A stretch of 60,979 nt of DNA from Chloroflexota bacterium (GTDB lineage: Bacteria; Chloroflexota; Anaerolineae; Anaerolineales; Villigracilaceae). A program made the translations under genes and the position numbers. Positions 35,645 to 43,612 of this stretch are shown in pieces. Location of the stretch: contig JAIOAQ010000017.1 of NCBI GenBank assembly GCA_019873735.1, positions 1-60,979 of the forward strand. Reading direction: 5' to 3'. Every line of letters starts with the position of its first letter. Position 1 is the first letter of the stretch. A model generated the notes under the pieces. It had not been told where the DNA came from. It saw nothing but the letters and a program-made list of their open reading frames with translations, and did no database searches.

Positions 35645-36213
35645 GTCTGCGCGTCACTTCTGGAAGCGCCAAAGGGCGCCGGCTGAAGGGCGTCCCCGGC
35701 GATACAACCCGCCCCATCACCGACATGGTCAAGCAGGCGCTGTTCAACATCCTGGGCACAGATGTGATCGATTCGGCCTGGTGGGATTTGTTCGGCGGGA
35801 CGGGGGCGGTTGGCATCGAGGCGCTCAGCCGGGGCGCGGCCTTTGTGCGCTTCAGCGACATGAACCGTCAGCCGGTAGAAACCATCCGGGCCAACCTGCA
35901 AACTTGCGGCCTCAGCGCACGGGCCGAGGTACGCCGCGGCGACGCCTTTGCCATGCTCGCCGCTCACCCCGACCGGCAATTCGACTTCATTTACATTGCA
36001 CCGCCGCAATACAAAGGGATGTGGCTGCAAGCCCTGCAAGCCCTGGATGCCAACCCCGCCTGGCTGGCAAGTGACGGGCTGGTCGTCGTCCAGATTCACC
36101 CGCGCGAATACTCTGCGGTAAAACTGATTAATCTAGTAGAAGTAGATCAACGCAAATACGGCAGCACCTTGCTGGTGTTCTACGAAAAAGAGCAGACATC
36201 TGCATCGCCCTAA
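35641..36213 (+). CDS. rsmD: 16S rRNA (guanine966-N2)-methyltransferase-like protein
   Basis: A 190-aa Rossmann-fold methyltransferase: RVTSGSAKGRRLKGVPGDTTRPITDMVKQALFNIL (RsmD signature), DLFGGTGAVGIEALSRGA (SAM-binding motif I) and RFSDMNRQPVETIRANL. The usual catalytic D/N-P-P-F/Y motif reads IYIAPPQYKGMW, so the first acidic or amide residue is Ala. This may be a lineage-specific variant or reduced activity. The overlap with the preceding gene is 4 nt. Confidence 0.85.
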   Translation: MSLRVTSGSAKGRRLKGVPGDTTRPITDMVKQALFNILGTDVIDSAWWDLFGGTGAVGIEALSRGAAFVRFSDMNRQPVETIRANLQTCGLSARAEVRRGDAFAMLAAHPDRQFDFIYIAPPQYKGMWLQALQALDANPAWLASDGLVVVQIHPREYSAVKLINLVEVDQRKYGSTLLVFYEKEQTSASP

Positions 36214-36218
36214 ACAAC

Positions 36219-36247
36219 TTGAATTTGAAGGCCGAATCATCTATACT
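36219..36247 (+). promoter_or_regulatory. Sigma-A-type promoter for the 36291 gene
   Basis: TTGAAT (36219-36224), 17-nt spacer, TATACT (36242-36247). AAGGAGG precedes the ATG at 36291. Confidence 0.75.
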
Positions 36248-36290
36248 GGAGACACCCCATTAGCCCCACAATACCCACAAAGGAGGCGCC

Positions 36291-37643
36291 ATGTACCTGC
36301 AGGAAATCCTCGAAGTTGCCATTGGGCTGGTCTTTGCCTGGCTGGTTTTGAGCGTAGCCGCGATGCAAATCCAGGAGTGGTGGAACTCGCTCTTTGAAGT
36401 GCGCGCCCGAACCCTGGAAGACCGCATTGCTACCCTTTTAGCAAATCCAGACCTGAAAGAGGATTTTTATAACCACCCTCTTGTTCAGACTCTCTACACC
36501 CGCTCCGTCTTCACTGCCAGAGAACGGCGACCGGCATACATACCGGCGCAACAATTCTCAAAAGTGGTGTTCGACATTCTCAGAACCGCCGGGACGGAAG
36601 AATCTTTCATTCAAAGATACATTCGGGCATTCAAGGGCGAGTTTGAACAGCAGGCCTCCAAACTAAAAGAAGGAGACAGCGCCGCGGCCGAGATGTTTGA
36701 ATCCCTGCTGACGCTGGCCACCGAGGCCGTCAAAACGCCGGCCGGCTCAGAGGCCGCGAAGAAAGCCCTGCAGGCGGCCCGCGCCAAAGCCAACGAACTG
36801 ACCGAAAACTATCCCGCCTTCCAGGAACTTGCCGATCAGGTTGTTTCGAATGTAGAAACCTATGTGTCTGAAATCTCCAAACTTACCCCTTCGGCAAGCG
36901 CGGCCGCCAACAGCCTCAAGAAGGGCGTGGTGGCGCTCAGTATCATCAGCCCACAACTCAAGCAGACCTTAGACGCCTTGATCTTCGGCCTGGAAGAAAA
37001 AATTGACCAGGGAGAACGGGGCATTGCCGAAGCGCGCAAAAACGTTGAAGAGTGGTTCGACGCCTCCATGGAACGGCTGAGCGGCCTCTTCAAGCGCCGC
37101 GCCGAAATTTCAGCCTTCATTATCGGCCTGATCCTGGCCATCGTGATTAACGTGGATGCCATCCAAATCAGCACCCTGCTGTGGCGTGAGCCGACAATCC
37201 GGCAGGCGCTGATCGCCAACGCCGATAAATTCGTGGCCACAAATTCAGAAATTGCCACAGAAGGCGCCAGTCCATCGCAGGCCGTGAGCGAATTCAAGAA
37301 ACAGTTCGCCGGCCTGGATATTCCCATCGGCTGGACGCTGGAGGCGGTGGATACCACCACACAAACCTGCGCCTTTGAACCTACCGACCTGTCCACACAG
37401 ACCTTTGGGATTTACATTCAGAACAAACTCCTGGTCCGCATCTTGCAGATTCAGCCGGGCTGTTACCGGCCTCTCGGCACCGAAGCAAACACCAGCGGCT
37501 GGGGTTGGCTGGCCCTCAAGGTAACAGGTATCCTCATCAGCGCGCTGGCCACCGTACAGGGCGCACCCTTCTGGTTCGATATCCTCAAGAAACTGGTCAA
37601 CGTGCGCGGCTCTGGCACCAACCCGACAGAAGAGAAAAAGTAA
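36291..37643 (+). CDS. Large membrane protein of unknown function
   Basis: A 450-aa protein with an N-terminal membrane helix (ILEVAIGLVFAWLVLSVAAMQIQEWWNSLFEVRARTLEDRI). A long soluble, helix-rich region with Ala/Lys/Glu-rich coiled-coil character (about 120-275) follows. Then come a helix (FIIGLILAIVINVDAIQI) and a final helix near the C-terminus (WLALKVTGILISALATVQGAPFWFDILKKLV). The NEW/QEWW-type N-terminus, PAYIPAQQFSKVVFDIL and APFWFD-type end resemble a widespread uncharacterised bacterial membrane family, from memory only. It has its own promoter and AAGGAGG, so it is a single-gene unit. Confidence 0.8.
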   Translation: MYLQEILEVAIGLVFAWLVLSVAAMQIQEWWNSLFEVRARTLEDRIATLLANPDLKEDFYNHPLVQTLYTRSVFTARERRPAYIPAQQFSKVVFDILRTAGTEESFIQRYIRAFKGEFEQQASKLKEGDSAAAEMFESLLTLATEAVKTPAGSEAAKKALQAARAKANELTENYPAFQELADQVVSNVETYVSEISKLTPSASAAANSLKKGVVALSIISPQLKQTLDALIFGLEEKIDQGERGIAEARKNVEEWFDASMERLSGLFKRRAEISAFIIGLILAIVINVDAIQISTLLWREPTIRQALIANADKFVATNSEIATEGASPSQAVSEFKKQFAGLDIPIGWTLEAVDTTTQTCAFEPTDLSTQTFGIYIQNKLLVRILQIQPGCYRPLGTEANTSGWGWLALKVTGILISALATVQGAPFWFDILKKLVNVRGSGTNPTEEKK

Positions 37644-37670
37644 ACCTTGTCAGGTAAAAAAAAAAAAGAC

Positions 37671-37781
37671 TGCCTACCCTCCCGCAGGTTTTGGCGCAAT
37701 GTCCAAACCAGAAGGCGTCTCCATGATTGCCAGCATCCGCTGCCAGCCCCGTTCTAACCTGCGGGAGGGTTAAGAGTAAGC
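37671..37781 (+). repeat. Family 1 palindromic repeat, full-length copy
   Basis: Outer arms TGCCTACCCTCCCGCAGGTT and AACCTGCGGGAGGGTTAAGA, inner GGTTTTGG...CCAAACC hairpin. It is flanked by imperfect direct repeats: TCAGGTAAAAAA...AGACTGCCTA on the left (from 37650) and TCAGGTGAAAAAAGACAGGC on the right (from 37795). Confidence 0.92.
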
Positions 37782-37820
37782 AGTTACAACCGTATCAGGT
37801 GAAAAAAGACAGGCCTACAG

Positions 37821-37826
37821 TACAAT
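37821..37826 (+). promoter_or_regulatory. -10 box (TACAAT) next to the corrinoid-activation operon
   Basis: TACAAT ends 7 nt before the ATG at 37834 with no Shine-Dalgarno sequence, again the leaderless arrangement. Confidence 0.45.
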
Positions 37827-37833
37827 CAAACCC

Positions 37834-38520
37834 ATGCCCATTCTGCGAGATATCAACCTCCACATCGAAGTGGATGACCTGTTACGCGCGCAGGGCGCCG
37901 ACCCAAACATCACTCGCGCCCGCCGTCCGGCCATTGTCCGGGCAGCCGAAGCCGCCCTTGAATCGGGGCGCGACCTGCTTGAGCCGCTGGTCCTGTATGA
38001 AATTTACCCGCTTGAAGCCCTGCGTCACGAGCAAGTGATCTTAAAAGGCGGCAAAGCCCTGCATGGCCCGCTGATAGCCACCCACCTCGGACGCGCCCGC
38101 CAGGTCATTGCACTGGTTTGCACCGTTGGCCCGGCGCTTGAAGCCCGCGCCGCCGACCTAATGCGCACCGACCCTTTGCGCGCCCTGGCGTTGGACGCCC
38201 TCGGCTCTGCCGCCGCTGAAGTGCTGGCCGTCAGCGCGTGCAACCGGCTTGAAAGTGAGGCCACCGCCAAAGGCTGGCAAGCCAGCATGCCGCTCAACCC
38301 CGGAATGATCGGCTGGCCGGTAGCGCAAGGACAGCCCGAACTCTTTGCCCTGCTGGACGCCTCCCAAATCGGCGTCCAACTGACGGAAGGCAGCGTCATG
38401 AAACCGCTCAAATCCGTTTCCCTGGTCATGGGTCTTGGCCCCGACCTGAGCGCGCCGGGCAAACCCTGTGACTACTGCACCATGAGCGCCACCTGCCGCT
38501 ACCAGTATCATTATGCCTGA
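37834..38520 (+). CDS. Protein related to the MetH activation (vitamin B12-dependent methionine synthase) domain
   Basis: A 228-aa protein: MPILRDINLHIEVDDLLRAQGADPN, LEPLVLYEIYPLEAL, LGRARQVIALVCTVGPALEARAADLM, ALALDALGSAAAEVLAVSACNRLESEA and PGMIGWPVAQGQPELFALLDA match the stand-alone activation-domain proteins found with corrinoid methyltransferases. Four Cys near the C-terminus (KPCDYCTMSATCRYQ) could bind a metal or Fe-S centre. The gene for the RACo-like ASKHA ferredoxin overlaps by 8 nt, so the pair probably act together to reactivate a Co(II) corrinoid protein. Confidence 0.82.
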   Translation: MPILRDINLHIEVDDLLRAQGADPNITRARRPAIVRAAEAALESGRDLLEPLVLYEIYPLEALRHEQVILKGGKALHGPLIATHLGRARQVIALVCTVGPALEARAADLMRTDPLRALALDALGSAAAEVLAVSACNRLESEATAKGWQASMPLNPGMIGWPVAQGQPELFALLDASQIGVQLTEGSVMKPLKSVSLVMGLGPDLSAPGKPCDYCTMSATCRYQYHYA

Positions 38521-40333
38521 AAAACAAACCTTCAACATCGCCTTCCAGCCAGTCGGGCGCCGCACCGAAACCTCGGCCGGCAAAACCTTGCTTGAGGCGG
38601 CTCAATCCGCCGGCATTGAACTCGCCTCCCTGTGCGGAGGCGCCGGCGTCTGCAACAGTTGCAAAGTCCGCATCGTCTCTGGTCAGGCCACACCGCCCAG
38701 CCCCGACGAACAGGCCGCCCTCACCGCAGCCGAACTACGGGCCGGCTTCCGGCTGGCCTGTCAGACCCTGCCGCTCAGCGACCTCAGCCTCGAAATCCCG
38801 CCCGAATCGCTCACCACGTCCCAAAGGCTGCAAATCGAAGGCCAGACCGCCGAGATTCCGCTCCAGCCGCCTGTTCATGCCCTGGACCTGCACATCCAGC
38901 CCCCCGACATCCACGACCTGCGTGCAGACGACAACCGCCTGCTTCAGACTGTAAAAGCACACAACGGCCATCCATACCGCATCTCAGAGCGGCTCCTGCC
39001 CGACCTTTCGCCTGCTCTGCGTTCCCTGGGCTGGAATCTACGCCTTGGCATTCGCGGCGACGAGATCATGGCCATCCTTGCCCCCCAAAGCCCTCTGCTT
39101 GGGCTTGCCGTAGATATCGGCACCACCAAATTGGCCGCCTATCTGCTCGACCTGCAAACCGGCAAAACGCTGGCCAAAACAGGCGCCATGAATCCCCAAA
39201 TTGCCTACGGCGAAGACGTCATCAGCCGCATTGCCTATGCGAATACCCACGCCGACGGCCGCCAGACACTCCAAAGCCGCCTGATCGATGCGCTCAACAA
39301 CATGGCAGCCGAGATGTGTGCACAAGTGGGGGCTTCAACGGCGCAAATCGTTGAAATCGTGGCCGTCGGCAACACGGCCATGCATCACCTTTTCGCCGGG
39401 CTGGCAGTAGAACAACTCGGGGCCGCGCCCTACGTCGCCTCCGTCAGCGAACCGCTCGAGGTCTGGGCCGAACCGTTGGGTTTAAAGGCGGCAAGCGGGG
39501 CACGCGTCTACCTCCCGCCCAATGTCGCCGGTTACGTCGGCGCAGACCACGTGGCCATGGTGCTGGCAACCGGCATCTGGCAAACAGACAAGACCGCCAT
39601 CGCCCTGGACATCGGCACGAACACCGAAATCAGCCTCCACCACCGCGGCCGGCTGATTTGTTGTTCATGCGCCTCCGGCCCGGCCTTTGAAGGTGCACAT
39701 ATCGGCGCCGGTATGCGCGCCGCGCCAGGAGCCATTGAGCGGGTGCAAATTAACCCAGAGGGCATACAATACCAGACCATCGGCGGACAGTCACCGGTCG
39801 GCATCTGCGGCTCGGGCATTCTGGATGCGGTCGCCGAAATGTATAAAGCTGGCATCTTAGACGCGCGCGGCACGCTGCGCCCGGGCCATCCAAATGTACG
39901 CGGCGCAGGGCGCTCGCTGGAACTGGTGCTGGCGGAGGCGCAGGCCAGCGGCCTTGGCCGGGACGTGACCGTCAGCCGCCACGATGTCAATGAAATTCAA
40001 CTTGCTAAGGCGGCCATCCGCGCCGGCATTGAAATCCTGCTCAAAGAGGCAGCCATCACGGCTGAAGAGATTGAAGATTTTATCGTCGCCGGCGCGTTTG
40101 GCACTTACATTCACATTCCCAGCGCCATCCGCCTGGGCATGTTCCCCCCGCTGCCGGTAGAACGCTTCCGGCAGGTGGGCAACGCTGCCGGGGCGGGCGC
40201 GCGGCAGATGCTGCTCTCTCTCCAACAGCGGGAAATCGCCGCCAAAATCGGCCGGCGCCTCGAATATGTTGAACTGGCCGCCCATCCCGCTTTCATGGAA
40301 ACCTACACCCGGGCCTTGCTGCTAAAAGGGTAG
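38513..40333 (+). CDS. RACo-like reductive activator of corrinoid proteins (2Fe-2S ferredoxin + ASKHA/DUF4445)
   Basis: A 606-aa protein. The N-terminal plant-type [2Fe-2S] ferredoxin uses Cys41, Cys47, Cys50 and Cys83 (CGGAGVCNSC...LACQ). After a linker comes an ASKHA ATPase fold with GLAVDIGTTKLAAYLLD and KTAIALDIGTNTEISLHH phosphate loops, CASGPAFEGAHIGAGMRA, GICGSGILDAVAEM and the DUF4445 C-terminus. Such proteins use ATP to transfer a low-potential electron to Co(II) corrinoid proteins. No corrinoid protein or methyltransferase is certain in the window; the URO-D protein at 34655 is a candidate. It shares an operon with the activation-domain gene. Confidence 0.88.
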   Translation: MPEKQTFNIAFQPVGRRTETSAGKTLLEAAQSAGIELASLCGGAGVCNSCKVRIVSGQATPPSPDEQAALTAAELRAGFRLACQTLPLSDLSLEIPPESLTTSQRLQIEGQTAEIPLQPPVHALDLHIQPPDIHDLRADDNRLLQTVKAHNGHPYRISERLLPDLSPALRSLGWNLRLGIRGDEIMAILAPQSPLLGLAVDIGTTKLAAYLLDLQTGKTLAKTGAMNPQIAYGEDVISRIAYANTHADGRQTLQSRLIDALNNMAAEMCAQVGASTAQIVEIVAVGNTAMHHLFAGLAVEQLGAAPYVASVSEPLEVWAEPLGLKAASGARVYLPPNVAGYVGADHVAMVLATGIWQTDKTAIALDIGTNTEISLHHRGRLICCSCASGPAFEGAHIGAGMRAAPGAIERVQINPEGIQYQTIGGQSPVGICGSGILDAVAEMYKAGILDARGTLRPGHPNVRGAGRSLELVLAEAQASGLGRDVTVSRHDVNEIQLAKAAIRAGIEILLKEAAITAEEIEDFIVAGAFGTYIHIPSAIRLGMFPPLPVERFRQVGNAAGAGARQMLLSLQQREIAAKIGRRLEYVELAAHPAFMETYTRALLLKG

Positions 40334-40336
40334 TGT

Positions 40337-41026
40337 ATGTCTGAAGAACGCAAACACGTCATCATTTACACCGATGGCGGCTGTGACCCCAATCCCGGCC
40401 CAGGCGGTTATGGAATCGTCCTGTGCTATGGCAAAACGCGCAAGATCCTTTCGGGCGGCTTCCGCCGCACCACCAATAACCGCATGGAAATGTACGCCGC
40501 CATCCGGGCGTTGGAAAGTTTGAAAGAACCTTGTCAAGTCACCCTCTACTCCGACTCTTCCTACCTTGTACGGGGGATGCGCCAGGGCTGGGCCAAACGC
40601 TGGCAAGAAAAAAAATGGCTGCGTGTTCCTGATGAACGCGCAGCCAATGCCGATTTATGGCAACGTCTGCTGGAATTATGTGAAATCCACACGGTGACTT
40701 TTGTGTGGGTCAAAGGGCATGCAGGCAACAAGGAAAACGAAGTCTGCGACCAACTCTCCACCGCCGCCTTGCATCGGCCTGACCTGCCGGCAGATGAAGG
40801 TTTCGAAAATGCGCCGGAACTCAAGGTCAAAATGACACAGGCAGGACAACCCTGCCGCAAATGCGGGACGGCGGTCATCCAAAAGAAACCGCGCAAAGCA
40901 CCCAAGGCCGGCCAGCAATATTATTACGAATACTATTTGTATTGCCCCGCTTGCAAAACAATCTACCTGGTAGAGGCCGCCCGCCGGGAATGCCCTGCCG
41001 ATTTGCCAGATCTCTTCCATTTGTAG
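40337..41026 (+). CDS. rnhA: Ribonuclease HI with C-terminal zinc ribbon
   Basis: A 229-aa protein. Residues 1-150 are RNase HI with the DEDD set: Asp13 (YTDGGCDPNPGPGG), Glu51 (NNRMEMYAA), Asp73 (YSDSSYLV) and Asp138 (NEVCDQLS). The basic handle WAKRWQEKKW is present. The extension 165-229 has CRKC (173, 176) and CPAC (203, 206), a probable zinc ribbon around a Tyr-rich strand. It degrades RNA in RNA/DNA hybrids. The extension is not part of standard bacterial RNase HI (about 150 aa) and might aid nucleic-acid binding. Confidence 0.92.
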   Translation: MSEERKHVIIYTDGGCDPNPGPGGYGIVLCYGKTRKILSGGFRRTTNNRMEMYAAIRALESLKEPCQVTLYSDSSYLVRGMRQGWAKRWQEKKWLRVPDERAANADLWQRLLELCEIHTVTFVWVKGHAGNKENEVCDQLSTAALHRPDLPADEGFENAPELKVKMTQAGQPCRKCGTAVIQKKPRKAPKAGQQYYYEYYLYCPACKTIYLVEAARRECPADLPDLFHL

Positions 41027-41063
41027 GATTATCGCTCAAGGTTCGCGTTGAACGTGCAGGTGT

Positions 41064-41084
41064 TTAACGCAAAGACGCGAAGCA
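41064..41084 (+). repeat. Family 2 repeat unit (short)
   Basis: TTAACGCAAAGACGCGAAGC; isolated copy upstream of the formate dehydrogenase operon. Confidence 0.55.
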
Positions 41085-41106
41085 GAAATTATCCCTGCCA
41101 AATGAT

Positions 41107-41123
41107 TGTGACATCTGGTCATG
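41107..41123 (+). promoter_or_regulatory. Possible CRP/FNR-like operator upstream of the fdh promoter
   Basis: TGTGAC-ATCTG-GTCATG is an imperfect dyad centred about 23 nt before the -35 box, an activator-like position. The match is partial. Confidence 0.3.
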
Positions 41124-41134
41124 ACATTTAGTAA

Positions 41135-41163
41135 TTGACGTCCCCCTGTGAAATATATATACT
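41135..41163 (+). promoter_or_regulatory. Strong promoter of the formate dehydrogenase operon
   Basis: TTGACG (41135-41140), 17-nt spacer, TATACT (41158-41163); AAAGGAGG then lies before the ATG at 41191. One of the best sigma-A-type matches in the window. Confidence 0.85.
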
Positions 41164-41190
41164 AATAATCGCCAAAGGAGGAACAGGATC

Positions 41191-41658
41191 ATGCCTGATG
41201 CCGCGCTCGATCTCGCACCGCTGGACAGTATCCTGGATGAATTCAGGGGACAAAAAGGTGCTGTCATTCCCATCTTACAACGTACTCAGGAAACCTACGG
41301 CTATTTGCCTGCAGAAGCGCTGGCTGCCATCTCAAAAAAAGCGGGGATACCTCTCAGCCGCCTGTATGGCGTGGCCACCTTCTACGCCCAATTCCGCCTG
41401 ACCCGCCGCGGCCGGCACCTGATCAAAGTTTGTGACGGGACGGCCTGCCACGTGCGCGGGGCAACCAAGATTGTGGAGGGCATCGAAGACGCCCTGAACG
41501 TACCGCCCGGCGGCAGTGACCCGGACTATAAATACAGCCTCGAAATTGTATATTGCCTGGGCTCCTGCGGACTGGCGCCCATTGCGGTTGTGGACGAGAA
41601 GGTTTACGGCCAGACCAATGCCGAAAATCTGATTGAGCGACTCAAAGAGTTAGATTAG
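41191..41658 (+). CDS. NuoE/HydA-type [2Fe-2S] thioredoxin-like subunit (copy 1)
   Basis: A 155-aa protein: N-terminal helical bundle, then thioredoxin-like [2Fe-2S] domain with Cys81, Cys86, Cys122 and Cys126 (VCDGTACHVRG...YCLGSCGLAP). QRTQETYGYLPAEAL and RLYGVATFYAQFRL are NuoE signatures. It passes electrons between the flavin subunit and the Fe-S chain. It is first gene of the formate dehydrogenase operon, right before a NuoF-like gene. Confidence 0.92.
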   Translation: MPDAALDLAPLDSILDEFRGQKGAVIPILQRTQETYGYLPAEALAAISKKAGIPLSRLYGVATFYAQFRLTRRGRHLIKVCDGTACHVRGATKIVEGIEDALNVPPGGSDPDYKYSLEIVYCLGSCGLAPIAVVDEKVYGQTNAENLIERLKELD

Positions 41659-41674
41659 GGGGCAAGGAGACAGC

Positions 41675-43597
41675 ATGAACACCTTAAGAAGCCCAGAGCA
41701 ACTAAAAGAACTGCGCGCGGCCCTGCAAAGAAAACTGGATGACCGCCGCACAACGCAGGCCCTGATCCTGATTGGCATGGGCACATGCGGCATTGCTGCC
41801 GGAGCCTCCGAGGTTGCCGAAGCCATGCGCAGGGCGCTGGCGGAGCGCAAATTGAACGCCGAAGTCATCGGCGTAGGCTGCATCGGGATGTGCGTCAAAG
41901 AACCGCTGGTGGATATCCAACTGCCGGGCCGGCCACGCGTCACATACGCCAACGTCAATGTAGACATGGTTCCGCGCCTGGTTGAGGAGCACCTGGTCAA
42001 CGGACAAGTTATCCAAAAACTGGCGCTGGCGCAGATGCTCGCAGAAGGCATTGAGCCGGAGCAGGGCCTGGCCACCTACCAGGACCTGCCCTTTTATCGA
42101 AAGCAACTTCGCATTGCCATGCGCAACTGCGGCATGATTGACCCGGAGAGCATTGAGGAATACATCGCCGCCGACGGCTATCAGGGACTGGCCAAGGCGC
42201 TGACCAGCATGGAACCGGATGAGGTCATCGAAGAGATGAAAGATTCCGGGCTGCGCGGACGCGGCGGGGCGGGATTCATGACCGGCGTCAAGTGGGAGTT
42301 CTGCCGCCGGGCGCGCGGAACGCCAAAATACGTCATTTGCAACGCCGACGAAGGCGACCCCGGCGCATTCATGGATCGCTCCATTCTGGAAGGCGACCCG
42401 CACTCTGTTCTGGAAGGCATGATTATTGCCGGATATGCCATTGGCGCACAGGAAGGCTATATCTACTGCCGCGCCGAATACCCGCTGGCTATTGAACGCC
42501 TGAAAAAAGCCATCCGCCAGGCACATGAATACGGTTTGCTGGGCGAGAAAATTCTCGGCACAGACTTCACTTTCGACCTGCACGTCAAGGAAGGCGCGGG
42601 CGCCTTTGTGTGCGGCGAAGAGACCGCCCTGATTGCATCCATCGAGGGCAAACGCGGCGAGCCGCGCCCCCGCCCGCCTTTCCCGGCCGTCTCCGGCCTG
42701 TGGGGAAAACCGTCCAATGTCAACAACGTCAAATCCTACAGCCTTACGCCGCAAATTATCCTGAACGGCGCTGACTGGTTCTCCAAAGTCGGCACCGAAA
42801 AATCCACCGGCACGGCGGTCTTTGCCCTGACCGGCAAGATCAAAAACACCGGTCTGATCGAAGTGCCGATGGGCATCACCCTGCGCGAGATCATCTACGA
42901 TGTCGGCGGGGGCATTCCAAAGAAAAAGAAGTTCAAAGCGGTTCAAACAGGCGGACCTTTGGGAGGGTGCCTGCCAGAAAGCGCCCTCGACACCCCGGTG
43001 GACTTCGACTCGCTGACCCAGGCCGGCGCCACCATGGGCTCCGGCGGCATGATCGTGGTGGACCAGGATACCTGCATGGTCGAGTTCGCCCGCTATTTCC
43101 TGACCTTCGCCTCGGCAGAATCCTGCGGCAAGTGTGTCCCCTGCCGCATTGGCGGACAGCGCCTGCTCGAGGTACTGTCCCGCATTGCGAGTGGACAGGG
43201 GCGCATGGAGGATCTGGATGAGATAGAATATATCTCGACCAATATGCAGCAGGCATCACTTTGCGCGCTCGGTCAATTGACGCCCGGCCCGGTCATGGCC
43301 TCCCTGCGCTTCTTTCGGGAGGAATACGAGGCTCACGTCAGAGACCACTTCTGCCAGGCGGGTGTCTGCAAAGGTATGTTCCAATATGAGATTGATGAAG
43401 TCAAATGCCCCGGTTGCGGATTATGCCTGAAAGCCTGCACGTCCAATGCCATTAGCGGTGAGAAAAAACAGCCGCATGTTATCAATCAGGTCAAGTGCAT
43501 CCAGTGCGGCGCATGTTATGATGTCTGTAACCTGGGCGCCATTCACATTTCGCCGCGGGTGGTCCCCCTGGCAGAGGTTGAAGCAACGCCGGAGTAA
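41675..43597 (+). CDS. NuoF/HydB-type NAD(P)H:FMN diaphorase subunit with extra Fe-S domains (copy 1)
   Basis: A 640-aa protein. Residues 1-120 hold a thioredoxin-like [2Fe-2S] domain (GMGTCGIAAGA...CIGMC). About 150-560 is the NuoF core: GLRGRGGAGFMTGVKWEF (NAD/FMN), CNADEGDPGAFMDR, GEETALIASIEGKRGEPRPRPPFP, SLBB, and the N3 cluster SCGKCVPCRIGG...C. The C-terminus adds two ferredoxin [4Fe-4S] motifs (CPGCGLCLKAC, CIQCGACYDVC). This is the HydB layout of bifurcating hydrogenases and HylB-type formate dehydrogenases, unlike the short NuoF2 encoded downstream. Confidence 0.94.
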   Translation: MNTLRSPEQLKELRAALQRKLDDRRTTQALILIGMGTCGIAAGASEVAEAMRRALAERKLNAEVIGVGCIGMCVKEPLVDIQLPGRPRVTYANVNVDMVPRLVEEHLVNGQVIQKLALAQMLAEGIEPEQGLATYQDLPFYRKQLRIAMRNCGMIDPESIEEYIAADGYQGLAKALTSMEPDEVIEEMKDSGLRGRGGAGFMTGVKWEFCRRARGTPKYVICNADEGDPGAFMDRSILEGDPHSVLEGMIIAGYAIGAQEGYIYCRAEYPLAIERLKKAIRQAHEYGLLGEKILGTDFTFDLHVKEGAGAFVCGEETALIASIEGKRGEPRPRPPFPAVSGLWGKPSNVNNVKSYSLTPQIILNGADWFSKVGTEKSTGTAVFALTGKIKNTGLIEVPMGITLREIIYDVGGGIPKKKKFKAVQTGGPLGGCLPESALDTPVDFDSLTQAGATMGSGGMIVVDQDTCMVEFARYFLTFASAESCGKCVPCRIGGQRLLEVLSRIASGQGRMEDLDEIEYISTNMQQASLCALGQLTPGPVMASLRFFREEYEAHVRDHFCQAGVCKGMFQYEIDEVKCPGCGLCLKACTSNAISGEKKQPHVINQVKCIQCGACYDVCNLGAIHISPRVVPLAEVEATPE

Positions 43598-43612
43598 GAA
43601 AGGAACTGGAAT

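Noticed and set aside
41702..42946. 414-codon minus-strand open frame
   Set aside because: Antisense to the well-supported nuoF1 gene; no family motif and no promoter.
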